A DNA stretch of 22,386 nt from Rhodospirillales bacterium (GCA_024640665.1 JAHEEO010000018.1:1-22386), one strand, 5' to 3'. Counted from the first letter of the stretch, positions 7,508 to 15,753 are shown. Numbers and translations are program-made. The notes: generated from the letters alone by a model not told the origin.

Positions 7508-7522
7508 TTGGCATGATGCCAA
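7508..7522. promoter_or_regulatory. Perfect 15-bp palindrome upstream of the GNAT/nitrilase gene
   Basis: TTGGCAT-G-ATGCCAA is a perfect inverted repeat ending 16 nt before the ATG at 7539 and just before the AGGA ribosome site (7527-7530). Its place suits a repressor site or an mRNA hairpin controlling translation. No regulator gene adjoins it. Confidence 0.4.
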
Positions 7523-7538
7523 CTATAGGACCTAAATA

Positions 7539-9095
7539 ATGAGTAAGCAGGCAGACAAGCTTATTGTCAGACAGGCGACATCCAAGGACATTGACGGTAT
7601 CGCCTCTTTAGTTGAACGTGCCTATCCGCGTATGGCGACATACACGCGCGGCATGCTGCGTGGACACCTTAATGCGTTTCCCGAAGGCGTGTGGGTTGCC
7701 ACATATGCAGACGAGATTGTCGGCTATTGTGCGACGATCCGAATCTCGGAAAAGCGGGCGCTCGAGCAGCACACTTGGCAAGAAATTACCGGCGGCGGTT
7801 TCGGCTCAACTCACGACGACAATGGTCAGTGGCTGTATGGCTACGAAGTGTGCGTAGATCCGGAGATCCGCCGTTATCGTATCGGTCAGCGGTTTTACCG
7901 ACAGCGTCGAGAGTTAGCAGGCCGTTTGGGTCTCAAAGGCATCGTGATTGCCGGTAGAATTCCCGGCTACTACAAGCGACGCAAAGAGTTTGCGACCCCG
8001 CACGAATATGTGGCTGCCGTGAAAGCCCGCAAGGTTCGTGACCCCGTCGTAAATTTCCAGATTCGCAACGGTTTCGAATTGATTGGGGTTTTGGAAGGTT
8101 ACCTGCCGTTCGATAAGGAATCTATGGGGTCAGCGGCGCATATGGTATGGCGCAATCCTCAATATATTGAGCCGCAAGCGACCACCAGAAGATCAGCGGC
8201 CCCAGCAATTGTCGGTGGTGTAGATCAGATTCGTGTTGCAAGCGTTCAGTATGGTCAGCGGCGAATCAAGTCTTTCGAAGAATTTCGGCAGCTCGTTTTG
8301 TACTTCGTCGATGTGACGGCTGATTATCGTGCGGATTTTGTATTGTTTCCTGAACTATTCACGATGCAGCTGCTGTCTGTTGAGAACGAGCCAATTCCGC
8401 CGGGTGAAGCGATGCGTCATATATCGCAGTACGAGGCAGAGCTTACAGAGCTCTTTCGCGATGCTGCCATGAAATACAATATCAATATTGTGGCTGGCAG
8501 CACGCCTCTGATTCGCGGTCAGTCACTGTACAACATAGCGCAGGTGTTCCTGCGTGATGGCAGCTTTGTCGAGCAACCGAAAATTCATCCGACACCCAGC
8601 GAAGAATACTGGTGGAATATCGTAGGCGGAGATGACGTCAAACTGATTGATACGGACTGTGGTCCCATTGGTGTACTGATCTGCTATGACGTGGAGTTTC
8701 CTGAGCTGGTGCGGTATCTCACTGATCAAGGCATCAATGCGCTGTTTGTACCTTTTCTTACTGATGAGCGACAAAGTTATTGCCGAGTTCGCTATTGTGC
8801 TCAGGCGCGGGCTGTCGAAAACCAGATTTATGTTGCAATGGCGGGCAGCTGCGGCAATCTGCCCAACGTTCAGAACATGGATATCCACTACGCCCAGAGT
8901 TGTATTCTTACGCCGTGCGACTTTCCATTTGCGCGCGATGGCATCGCGGCTGATACGACGCCTAACGCAGAGATGGTGGCGATCGCAGATATCAGTTTGA
9001 GCGCGTTACGATCGAATCGGCAGAACGGAACCGTGAGAAATCTCAAGGACCGACGTCACGACCTTTACAGTGTCACTTGGCATGCTCGCAGCTAA
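7539..9095 (+). CDS. GNAT acetyltransferase fused to carbon-nitrogen hydrolase (nitrilase superfamily)
   Basis: A 518-residue cytoplasmic fusion. Residues 8 to about 205 form a GNAT acyltransferase: opening LIVRQATSKDIDGIASLVER and acetyl-CoA-loop region near VDPEIRRYRIGQRFY (106-120). Residues about 230-515 form a nitrilase-superfamily amidohydrolase with the full catalytic triad: Glu272 (FPELF), Lys348 (QPKIHPTPSE) and Cys382 (LICYDVEFPEL). This fusion is a known architecture of unresolved substrate; the nitrilase half should hydrolyse or form an amide via a cysteine thioester and the GNAT half should acylate an amine. Start ATG at 7539 follows AGGA at 8 nt. Its stop overlaps the stop of the convergent amidohydrolase gene by 4 nt, and its chemistry fits that operon. 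Confidence 0.92.
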   Translation: MSKQADKLIVRQATSKDIDGIASLVERAYPRMATYTRGMLRGHLNAFPEGVWVATYADEIVGYCATIRISEKRALEQHTWQEITGGGFGSTHDDNGQWLYGYEVCVDPEIRRYRIGQRFYRQRRELAGRLGLKGIVIAGRIPGYYKRRKEFATPHEYVAAVKARKVRDPVVNFQIRNGFELIGVLEGYLPFDKESMGSAAHMVWRNPQYIEPQATTRRSAAPAIVGGVDQIRVASVQYGQRRIKSFEEFRQLVLYFVDVTADYRADFVLFPELFTMQLLSVENEPIPPGEAMRHISQYEAELTELFRDAAMKYNINIVAGSTPLIRGQSLYNIAQVFLRDGSFVEQPKIHPTPSEEYWWNIVGGDDVKLIDTDCGPIGVLICYDVEFPELVRYLTDQGINALFVPFLTDERQSYCRVRYCAQARAVENQIYVAMAGSCGNLPNVQNMDIHYAQSCILTPCDFPFARDGIAADTTPNAEMVAIADISLSALRSNRQNGTVRNLKDRRHDLYSVTWHARS

Positions 9096-9802
9096 TGGCG
9101 CTGATGTCGTTGAAAGGCTTGAGCTAGGCTAATTGCGACGGAATTAATCACGCTCTGGTATTGGGCTTTTTCGTTGAGAAAAATGGATTGATTTAGCTCG
9201 AGTTCGATTCCGAGATAGTGATTCGCATTGAATTTTTTTCTGAGTGACGTTGTCATTCCGTCAGACGTTCCCAAATACGGATAGTTGTGACGCAGGCGCA
9301 GGCTTGGATCCTGGCGGCGAAGTGTTGCTTCCCAGGTTGCGCAGAACGCTTGTTCGTTTGGCCTCGAAGGGTCGTAGAGCAAGCCGATGTCCGCATTCCG
9401 GGCTTCGCCCTCGTAAACCGGCGTGAAGCTGTGGACACCGATGTGGCAGACCGGTGAGTCGTGGTGCTCAATCGAATCGAAAACATGCTTCCAGTGCGAT
9501 TGGTGGTAGCGGTCTGCTAGCTCAACGAGTTCTGTCTCTTCGAGCTGTTGGCAGTATTTCGAATTGAATGCCTGTGGTCGCGATCTATTCAGATCAACCA
9601 GCAAGCGTGTGATGGTGCCTGTATGAAGTTCTATCCCTAGCTCGCTGGCGATGGTTTTTGCCGCTGTCAGCGCCCCGATGTCATAACCAAGGTGTGTCTC
9701 GAGTTCGGCGCGCGCCGTTGGCTGCGAGAATAGCCAGTCATAGCGTGCCGGAACACGATTCACGGCATGCTCGCAGCTGAGTAATATACTGCCGAGCTTC
9801 AT
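9092..9802 (-). CDS. N-formylglutamate amidohydrolase family enzyme
   Basis: 236 residues, slightly short for the family but complete. Family blocks seen: SCEHAVNRVP (9-18) carrying the metal-binding E-H pair, LGYDIGA (38-44), TRLLVDLNRS (65-74), HIGVHSFTPVY (120-130) and YLGIELELNQ (196-205). Family members are metal-dependent hydrolases releasing an acyl group from N-formyl- or N-acyl-amino acids. HutG is the classic member, but there are no other hut genes here, so histidine breakdown is unlikely. It is the last gene of the ligase operon and its ATG overlaps the stop of the GCS2-like gene (ATGA). The likely job is trimming an amide or N-acyl product made by the ligases upstream; substrate not deducible. 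Confidence 0.87.
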   Translation of the reverse strand: MKLGSILLSCEHAVNRVPARYDWLFSQPTARAELETHLGYDIGALTAAKTIASELGIELHTGTITRLLVDLNRSRPQAFNSKYCQQLEETELVELADRYHQSHWKHVFDSIEHHDSPVCHIGVHSFTPVYEGEARNADIGLLYDPSRPNEQAFCATWEATLRRQDPSLRLRHNYPYLGTSDGMTTSLRKKFNANHYLGIELELNQSIFLNEKAQYQSVINSVAISLAQAFQRHQRH

Positions 9803-11043
9803 GGCTGGAAAAGTACGCCGTCAGCCAGGCAGTTTGCCAAAGTCGAATACACTCGATGTTGGGCTTCTTTCGTTGGTGAGTCGCCAATCGAGCTGCGGAT
9901 TCGGCGTGCGAGGCAACCTTTGCTGGTAATTTGCGTGAGCGCAGGCTCCCATGTTTCGAAGCCCGGCCTGTGTGCGAGTGTCGTTTCGATCAAGTGTTGC
10001 CACAGGTCACGTACTTTTACTCGACCGCGCTCAGGGTAACCGAAGCTCTGCAGAAAACGTTGATTGTCGATCACAGCTTCGTCTGCGTTGCGTATGCCGT
10101 CTTGAAGGAAGAGGGCGAGTTCGCGTTCATCCCATGCCTTTTGCGATTTGAGCGAGCATGAGTGCTCCTCTACCAGGCTTTGCACAGCTGCTGTGATTGC
10201 AGCAGCAACGGCGATATCTGCCTGGGGGCATTCCTGCACGTCAACCAGCCGGATCTCAATTGCGTTACGGTCAAATCGCGCTATGCACCCGCGTGAATTG
10301 ACCCATTCGTGATGAAGTACACAGTCGGGATCCAGGTCACCAAGCGCTCTGTATATGGATTGCAAAAGCCCGTCTTCGTAGTCTTTCTGCGTGAAGATCT
10401 GCTCAGGAATCACGATTCCGGAAACCTCGGGTACTCGTGCGGCGTTATGGCGGTAAATCTCGAGCCGTGTATCCAGAAAATCTGTGCCGTGACCATCCAT
10501 AAACGGCGAGCTGGCTGCCAGCCCGGGAATGATCGGCAGTACGAGGCGAATGGCTGCGTGTAAGCGGCCAAACTCTGCATCGTTGGCGAATGGCAAGTTC
10601 AGGTGAGTGCTTTGAAGGTTTGCCCAGCCGTGTCCCTTGCAACTAAAGATGCGGTCAAACGTCTTATAGATAACATCGTTTTCATGCGGCCAGAGCTTTA
10701 GTTCTCGATCCGGATTCATCCATGGGTGCATCGCCGTTGGCAGCAGTCTGGCGTCCATTGGTTCAAGTAGCTGGTTTATGTGCCGGATATTCTTTTGAAA
10801 GGCTTGCTCGAGTCCAATGAGGCTCGGCGCCGGGCCATTAGTCTTGATCTCTATCACGTGCAGCGCGAGTTCATTAGACCAAGCGACATCACCCAGCTCG
10901 ACTTCCATTGCGTAGTCGCCGCCGATTATCTTCAAGACTTCATCGGCAATGGGTTTTACCGACAAGTCGTCGTCGGCAACGATCATATATTCAAGCTCTA
11001 TTCCGAAGCCTTCAAACAGGTGCAAGAGGGGTTGCTCAGCCAT
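9799..11043 (-). CDS. GCS2-type carboxylate-amine ligase (glutamate-cysteine ligase family 2)
   Basis: 414 residues of the glutamine-synthetase-like fold family containing YbdK (COG2170). Visible signatures: FGIELEYMIV (13-22) with metal-binding glutamates, HVIEIKTNGP (62-71), MHPWMNP (105-111), NLQSTHLNLPF (142-152) and LAASSPFMDG (175-184). Members activate a carboxylate with ATP and join it to an amine, making gamma-glutamyl-type amides; E. coli YbdK shows only weak glutamate-cysteine ligase activity. The gene overlaps the ATP-grasp gene upstream by 8 nt and the amidohydrolase gene downstream by 4 nt, so the three are almost certainly translated together. A true GshA role is not supported by context. 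The substrate pair is unknown. Confidence 0.9.
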   Translation of the reverse strand: MAEQPLLHLFEGFGIELEYMIVADDDLSVKPIADEVLKIIGGDYAMEVELGDVAWSNELALHVIEIKTNGPAPSLIGLEQAFQKNIRHINQLLEPMDARLLPTAMHPWMNPDRELKLWPHENDVIYKTFDRIFSCKGHGWANLQSTHLNLPFANDAEFGRLHAAIRLVLPIIPGLAASSPFMDGHGTDFLDTRLEIYRHNAARVPEVSGIVIPEQIFTQKDYEDGLLQSIYRALGDLDPDCVLHHEWVNSRGCIARFDRNAIEIRLVDVQECPQADIAVAAAITAAVQSLVEEHSCSLKSQKAWDERELALFLQDGIRNADEAVIDNQRFLQSFGYPERGRVKVRDLWQHLIETTLAHRPGFETWEPALTQITSKGCLARRIRSSIGDSPTKEAQHRVYSTLANCLADGVLFQP

Positions 11044-12502
11044 TTCCTGCCTGCTCGTGGACGTCGGAATCCAAGCGTTGTCGAATGCTCCGCATGATCG
11101 TCATGTAGAGTTCCTCCTTCAGAAATTTGTCTTCACAGCCGGCATCGATATTCGGATTGTCATTGATTTCGATTACCATGATCCGCCCATCGACTTCCTT
11201 TAGGTCCACGCCGTAGAGGCCCGACCCGATCAATTTGGCCGCACGCACGGCCGTATCAACAACCTCCTTTGGGGCCTCGTCCACGGCAAAGGTTTCGACC
11301 TTTCCATAAATTCGGTTCTTCTCTCCGGTAGCTTTTTGAATTTGCCAGTGACCGCGTGCCATGTGGTATTTGCAGACATACAGAGGTTGTCCATCGAGGA
11401 CACCAACTCTCCAATCGAAATCAGACTTTGCAAATTCTTGTGCGATAGCTAAGTCTGAATCGGTGAACATATCAGTGAGATGCGCGACGAGTTCCTGTTC
11501 GTTTTGAGCTCGATAAACCCCCGCCGAAAAAGAGCTGTCAGGTCGCTTTAGCACGCATGGGTAACCGAGCAGATCTCCGATCTCCTGCATATTGTCCTTG
11601 TGTACGACCACCGTTTTTGGGCAGGGTATTTGGTAGCGTTCAAACAACTCTGCTTGATAAACTTTGTTGCTGCACCGGACTATCGATTCCGGGTCGTCAA
11701 TGACAATTAGGCCCTGCGCTTCGGCGCGACAAGCAGCCTCATAGGTGTAGTGATCCACGCGCGTTGTTTCGCGAATAAACAGTGCGTCGAACTCCGCGAT
11801 TCGGCTGAGGTCGGCGCGCCGGATCAGCGTTGCTGCAAGATCGCACTTTCGCGCCGCCCGGATGAAACGCCGCAGAGCTCTTTCGTCGGAAGGTGCATCA
11901 ATGGCTTCCGGGTCGACCAGGATGGCCAATTTGTAGCGGGCCGGCTGGCGGCGCGAAATGCGGCGCCGGCCGAAAAAGCGCTGTGCCTGTTCAACGACGA
12001 AGGCTTGGTGGTTTTCGGGAATATCATTGCCCGCTATTAGTTTGAGAGCAAGCAGCCGCCAGCGGCCTTCATGTACGAATTCTGCCCGCAATAATGGCAC
12101 TGGGAAGTGCTCGAAGAGTGCCTGCGCAAGCCGATCATACTGGCGTGCGGTATTGCGACCGAAGTAAATGCTCAGGTCAAAGCGTTTGGATTTCAACGGG
12201 GCAAGGGAGCGCTGCAAGAGTTCGTCGAGATCATCCGAGGCGACTCTCAGTATTGCAGCGTGCCGTAGTTCGGACATTACCCGCACCGACGGCAGCGCCA
12301 TGTGCCCGCGAGCCACCGCTAGCAAAGAGACGTAGTAACCGAGCGTCTGGTAGCTGTAACTTCTGCAAAGATTGAAGACTTTGGCACGTCGCATCTCGCT
12401 GAAACGCGGAGTGCTCAAATACTCGCGTGCGGCGACTACTTCTGTACCTGGGACATGGATAGGCCAGCGCTTTGGATTCTCGACGACAATCAGGGTTGAC
12501 AT
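11036..12502 (-). CDS. RimK-like ATP-grasp ligase with RLAN N-terminal domain
   Basis: 488 residues. The N-terminal ~190 residues match the alpha+beta RLAN domain that is usually fused to RimK-like ligases (block SVRVMSELRHAAILRVASDD, 72-91). A linker domain (about 190-265, opening KLAILVDPE) leads to an ATP-grasp fold from about 270: DDPESIVRCSNKVYQAELFE (269-288), YPCVLKRPDSSFSAGV (314-329, phosphate loop), DWRVGVLDG (363-371) and the metal-binding IEINDNPNIDAG (444-455). Such enzymes form an acyl-phosphate and add an amino acid or amine to it, as RimK does with glutamate. Spacing to the C39 gene is 2 bp. Possible substrates are a peptide, a protein C-terminus or a small carrier; nothing here decides. 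Confidence 0.9.
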   Translation of the reverse strand: MSTLIVVENPKRWPIHVPGTEVVAAREYLSTPRFSEMRRAKVFNLCRSYSYQTLGYYVSLLAVARGHMALPSVRVMSELRHAAILRVASDDLDELLQRSLAPLKSKRFDLSIYFGRNTARQYDRLAQALFEHFPVPLLRAEFVHEGRWRLLALKLIAGNDIPENHQAFVVEQAQRFFGRRRISRRQPARYKLAILVDPEAIDAPSDERALRRFIRAARKCDLAATLIRRADLSRIAEFDALFIRETTRVDHYTYEAACRAEAQGLIVIDDPESIVRCSNKVYQAELFERYQIPCPKTVVVHKDNMQEIGDLLGYPCVLKRPDSSFSAGVYRAQNEQELVAHLTDMFTDSDLAIAQEFAKSDFDWRVGVLDGQPLYVCKYHMARGHWQIQKATGEKNRIYGKVETFAVDEAPKEVVDTAVRAAKLIGSGLYGVDLKEVDGRIMVIEINDNPNIDAGCEDKFLKEELYMTIMRSIRQRLDSDVHEQAGNG

Positions 12503-12504
12503 GA

Positions 12505-13182
12505 TTAACGTTTTGTTTTGGGCCGAACAATGAGCAGGTTTGCATCGTGGGTGAGGACGCCAAGTAGAATCGCGCCGATTAGCCGAGCGATGACGACGTC
12601 ATAGTAATGGCCGCTGAACTTTGGGTTGTCGAGTAACGGATCTGCAACGCTGACGGTCCGCTTGTCTTTGTCGTATCCGCTGAGTACGACGAAATGTCCA
12701 GTAGGGTGGCCCCGTACACTGTCATAGTCGTCTTTGTGTTCTCGAGCGCAGCCATAAAGATAGGTTGCGCTAAGCCCAGTCAGGATCGGATGACCGTTCT
12801 TTAAAAATTTGCGAATGAGTGCCGCATTGAGCTCTTTGAACTCCAGTGAGCCACCCAAGCGCAGAAACTCAAGATAACCTTGCGTTGCCAGTTGCAGTTT
12901 TTTGTCGTGCTTATATCGGAGTTGTTCGGTGAGTCGATCGCTGATCGAGTTGTTGTCCTCAAACCATGTAGGGTCGAACAGGTGCAGGTTGTACGTGAGA
13001 ATCTGAGCGTCGAAACCGCGCTTCAAGGCATCGCATGCAAGCCAGACAGCAAGCGTTCCGCCGTCTGGAAGCGAGACTACATTATCGATTATTTCATCTA
13101 GCTTGATCCGGTTACCGTAGTAGCGGTAAATGGCTTCCAGGCACGTTGGCCCGCAAGTCAAGTCGTCCTGCTGCGGAAGCAC
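12505..13182 (-). CDS. C39-like (papain-fold) cysteine peptidase, DUF3335 type
   Basis: 225 residues. The catalytic set is visible: Cys10 in LPQQDDLTCGPTCL with the preceding Gln as oxyanion residue, His163 in GHPTGHFVVLSGYD and Asp181 in SVADPLLDNP. This matches the C39-like family often found fused to GNAT domains and beside RLAN ATP-grasp genes; here it stands alone. No signal peptide or membrane segment, so it acts in the cytoplasm on a peptide or as an amide transferase. The start is GTG at 13182, two residues before LPQ, with only a weak ribosome site (GAG). The frame stays open further upstream but has no ATG, GTG or TTG before a TAG near 13280. First gene of the four-gene ligase operon. 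Confidence 0.85.
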   Translation of the reverse strand: MLPQQDDLTCGPTCLEAIYRYYGNRIKLDEIIDNVVSLPDGGTLAVWLACDALKRGFDAQILTYNLHLFDPTWFEDNNSISDRLTEQLRYKHDKKLQLATQGYLEFLRLGGSLEFKELNAALIRKFLKNGHPILTGLSATYLYGCAREHKDDYDSVRGHPTGHFVVLSGYDKDKRTVSVADPLLDNPKFSGHYYDVVIARLIGAILLGVLTHDANLLIVRPKTKR

Positions 13183-13350
13183 GGTCAGCTCGAGATTGTG
13201 GATGTTTTTCAGAGTCCAAACAGCCCAAGGAAAAAACTGGGCGACGATTATGCGCCCGCACTTCGGGTAAAGATAGATCTACATCGCGGCAAACTGTATC
13301 GCTTTATGTACTGTATCGCTTTATGTGAGGTGCAAAATGTCCGGTCTCAT
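13183..13350. other. Upstream region of the amidoligase operon
   Basis: 168 bp between the stop of the Mo-enzyme gene (13351) and the operon start (13182), both on the minus strand. It contains the 17-bp tandem repeat at 13293-13326 and a CATAAT (minus strand) near 13244-13249 that could be a -10, without a good -35. No terminator hairpin is evident for the upstream gene, so read-through from it is possible. Confidence 0.35.
13293..13326. repeat. Perfect tandem duplication of a 17-bp unit
   Basis: ACTGTATCGCTTTATGT occurs twice with no spacer (13293-13309 and 13310-13326). It lies 111 nt upstream of the operon's GTG start and just after the Mo-enzyme stop on the minus strand. It may be a doubled regulator site or a slippage duplication. 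Confidence 0.75.
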
Positions 13351-15735
13351 CTAGCCCCAGCTCAAGTCGTGGAGGCTGTAAGGCAGGTCGCGAAAGCGCT
13401 TGCCGGTTATCTGGAATACTGCTTCGCCGATGCCCGACTGAACGGACGTGGCGCGGTCGTGGCCCATGCCCACGATCCAATGATCGCTCGGAAAAAAACT
13501 GATGTTGATTTCGGGAGGGTCTTCGTTAATTCTCGATAACGAGAACCGATGGAAGTTGTTTTCAACAATGCGGCCATCCATGACGTTATTTGCCTGATGC
13601 ATGGCATCGTTGTAAAACCAAGTAATCTGCCCTTCAATTTGCTTCTTAACAGATAGCGGGTTAACCAAACCAAATCCTGTTTCGTGCGCCACATCAACTC
13701 GCTCCAACCGCACTGCCCCTTGCTGGCTAACTGAGACGGTGTGCACCATGGCGCTGATTGTCGCCATTCCATTGCCTTCAGCGCCACGTTCTTCCAGGCC
13801 GATGGCTCTTGCCTTGCCGCGCGGTAAGGGGGTTCCCCAACCGGACATCTCCGCGGCAGTATCGAGCGCTTTGATCATGTCGTTTTTGTAAGGAAGACTG
13901 GTTCTTGCGAGCAACTCACGTCGATAGCGGTAAGGATCTTTGCCGGCAGCATGCGCGAGTTCGTCCATGAAGCTCTCGCGATAGAATTCGTGGGCTGCTT
14001 GACCAACGCCGCGCCGGGTGCCCACAGGTATGTGAAATTTCGTCGTGTGATTAGAGTAGCGATAATTCGGCACGTAATACCGCGAAGTTACGTCGAAGGA
14101 TGCGTCCGGGCCAAAACCGCCTTCTTGCATGCCAGTGCGGACTTCGAGCGCAATGGGCCAGCCTTCGGCATCCAGACCAGCTCGTAAACGTGCCACGCCC
14201 ATAGCGCGATAAGTTGTGCCAATGAAATCCTCTTCTCGTGTCCACAGCATGTGAATCGGCGTACCGCGGTTTGCGTTTGCGATCATGATGGCATGTTCGG
14301 CCTGAGGCCCATTGCCATTACGCCCGAAACCGCCGCCGAGATGGCACATATGCAGGTAGACATTCGCTTCTGGAATGCCTGTAATCTGCGCGGCGCTGTA
14401 GCGTGTTTCTTGCGGACTTTGATCGCCAATCCAGATATCTACGCGATCATCGGTTACCAGCACTGTCGCGTTGCCGGGTTCCATGCGCACGCGCGGCAGG
14501 AAAGGCGTTGAATATGTGGCTTCTATTATCTGCGCCGACGCAGCGAAGCCGGCGTCGACATCACCGAGATCCACGCGCAGATTGCCGGGTTCATCGATAG
14601 CAGCCAGCAGCGCCTCGCGCATGTTGGCGGAGTTAAACGCGGCATTTTCCGGCGGGATGTCCCATTCGATGGGCATTGCGTCCAGAGCGGTTTTGGCTTG
14701 ATACCAAGTTTCGCCAATCACGGCGACGCCGCCACTGAAAACACGGCCCCGCGTGAGCGCCGGGTCTGGAATCGGGAACTGGACTGCCGAATGCACGCCG
14801 GGTCGATCGCGGATAGCATCGAAATCAAAGCTGCGAATGTCGCCGCCGTAAACAGGGCAGGATTTAACAGCTGCCCACTTCATGCCTGGCAGGCGCACAT
14901 CGATTCCATACACTGTTTCGCCAGTGACTTTCATAGGCACGTCGAGGTTTTTCTGCTCCGTACCCATGAGTGTCCATTGATCCGGCGACTTTATCGTTAT
15001 GGATTCTGGGTCTGGGTGCGGTATCTGTGCAGCGAGTTCTGCAATTTGGCCATAGGTGGTCGTGCGGCTGCTTTCAGAATGGCTGACGATGCTGTCTTTG
15101 ACGGAGAGTTCGCTAACCGGGACGTCCCATTCTCGCGCGGCGGCGAGCAGTAACCGCTCACGCGCTTCGGCGCCGGCAAGCTGCAGGTAGTAACGCCCAT
15201 CTTTGACGGATGCGGCTTCGTTTGTGCGCATCCGGCGGTAAAGACTGTCAGGAATACCACTGACACCAGTGCGTGCGCGGTTGCGAAAACCCGGCGTACC
15301 GCCACCGCGCGGATCCGTCGCGCCGTCGCCCATCACATTGAGTGTCCACTCCGGCGCCATCTCTTTGCCATCGCGATTCGCGGACGCATACTGCGGCCGC
15401 ACTCGACGCCAGTCGCATTGCAGTTCTTCGCAGACCATCATTGCGTTCGACGTCCACACACCTTGGCCCAACTCTGTTTGGCCAATACGGATTGTGACGG
15501 ATTCGTCGGGCGCGATGACGATCCATGCGTTTATTTCGGGATCTGTCGCATCCTCATACCAAGCGCCGCGTGGCATTTGCTGGGCCCGCGCTTTGGGTGG
15601 TACCCAGAACCCCAAAACGAACGCGCCGTGGGCGGCAGCGGCCGTCGCGAGAAACTGGCGGCGATCCAGGCTGAATTCTTCCGGTGAATCAGCGGTTTGA
15701 TTGGCTTTCGGATTCGCTGGTTCTTTTCGTGCCAC
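13351..15735 (-). CDS. TAT-exported molybdopterin hydroxylase large subunit (IorB/aldehyde-oxidase type)
   Basis: 794 residues from a GTG at 15735 with GGAG 9 nt before it. A twin-arginine signal is clear: LDRRQFLATAAAAHGAFVLG (about 23-42) and an A-x-A-type site near RAQQ. The rest follows the single-chain large subunit of isoquinoline 1-oxidoreductase/aldehyde oxidoreductase: GQTELGQGVWTSNAMMVCEE, HLGGGFGRNGNG, LWTREEDF and a final block ending ITGKRFRDLP. These enzymes bind molybdopterin cytosine dinucleotide and hydroxylate N-heterocycles or oxidise aldehydes, passing electrons to an Fe-S subunit and a cytochrome. Odd point: where the family has the catalytic G-E-P-G, this protein reads GMGHDRATS (His759 in place of Glu). 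The Fe-S subunit gene lies 18 bp upstream; no FAD subunit is present, as usual for IorAB types. Confidence 0.9.
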   Translation of the reverse strand: MARKEPANPKANQTADSPEEFSLDRRQFLATAAAAHGAFVLGFWVPPKARAQQMPRGAWYEDATDPEINAWIVIAPDESVTIRIGQTELGQGVWTSNAMMVCEELQCDWRRVRPQYASANRDGKEMAPEWTLNVMGDGATDPRGGGTPGFRNRARTGVSGIPDSLYRRMRTNEAASVKDGRYYLQLAGAEARERLLLAAAREWDVPVSELSVKDSIVSHSESSRTTTYGQIAELAAQIPHPDPESITIKSPDQWTLMGTEQKNLDVPMKVTGETVYGIDVRLPGMKWAAVKSCPVYGGDIRSFDFDAIRDRPGVHSAVQFPIPDPALTRGRVFSGGVAVIGETWYQAKTALDAMPIEWDIPPENAAFNSANMREALLAAIDEPGNLRVDLGDVDAGFAASAQIIEATYSTPFLPRVRMEPGNATVLVTDDRVDIWIGDQSPQETRYSAAQITGIPEANVYLHMCHLGGGFGRNGNGPQAEHAIMIANANRGTPIHMLWTREEDFIGTTYRAMGVARLRAGLDAEGWPIALEVRTGMQEGGFGPDASFDVTSRYYVPNYRYSNHTTKFHIPVGTRRGVGQAAHEFYRESFMDELAHAAGKDPYRYRRELLARTSLPYKNDMIKALDTAAEMSGWGTPLPRGKARAIGLEERGAEGNGMATISAMVHTVSVSQQGAVRLERVDVAHETGFGLVNPLSVKKQIEGQITWFYNDAMHQANNVMDGRIVENNFHRFSLSRINEDPPEINISFFPSDHWIVGMGHDRATSVQSGIGEAVFQITGKRFRDLPYSLHDLSWG

Positions 15736-15753
15736 TGTCTGCGTCTCCGTCGC

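Noticed and set aside
9092..9802. Histidine degradation (HutG) role for the amidohydrolase
   Set aside because: No other hut gene is nearby, and the gene is translationally coupled to two amide ligases.
9799..11043. Glutathione synthesis (GshA) as the role of the GCS2 gene
   Set aside because: The protein is of the YbdK type, and the partner ATP-grasp enzyme is RLAN/RimK-like, not GshB; a related thiol is possible but not shown.
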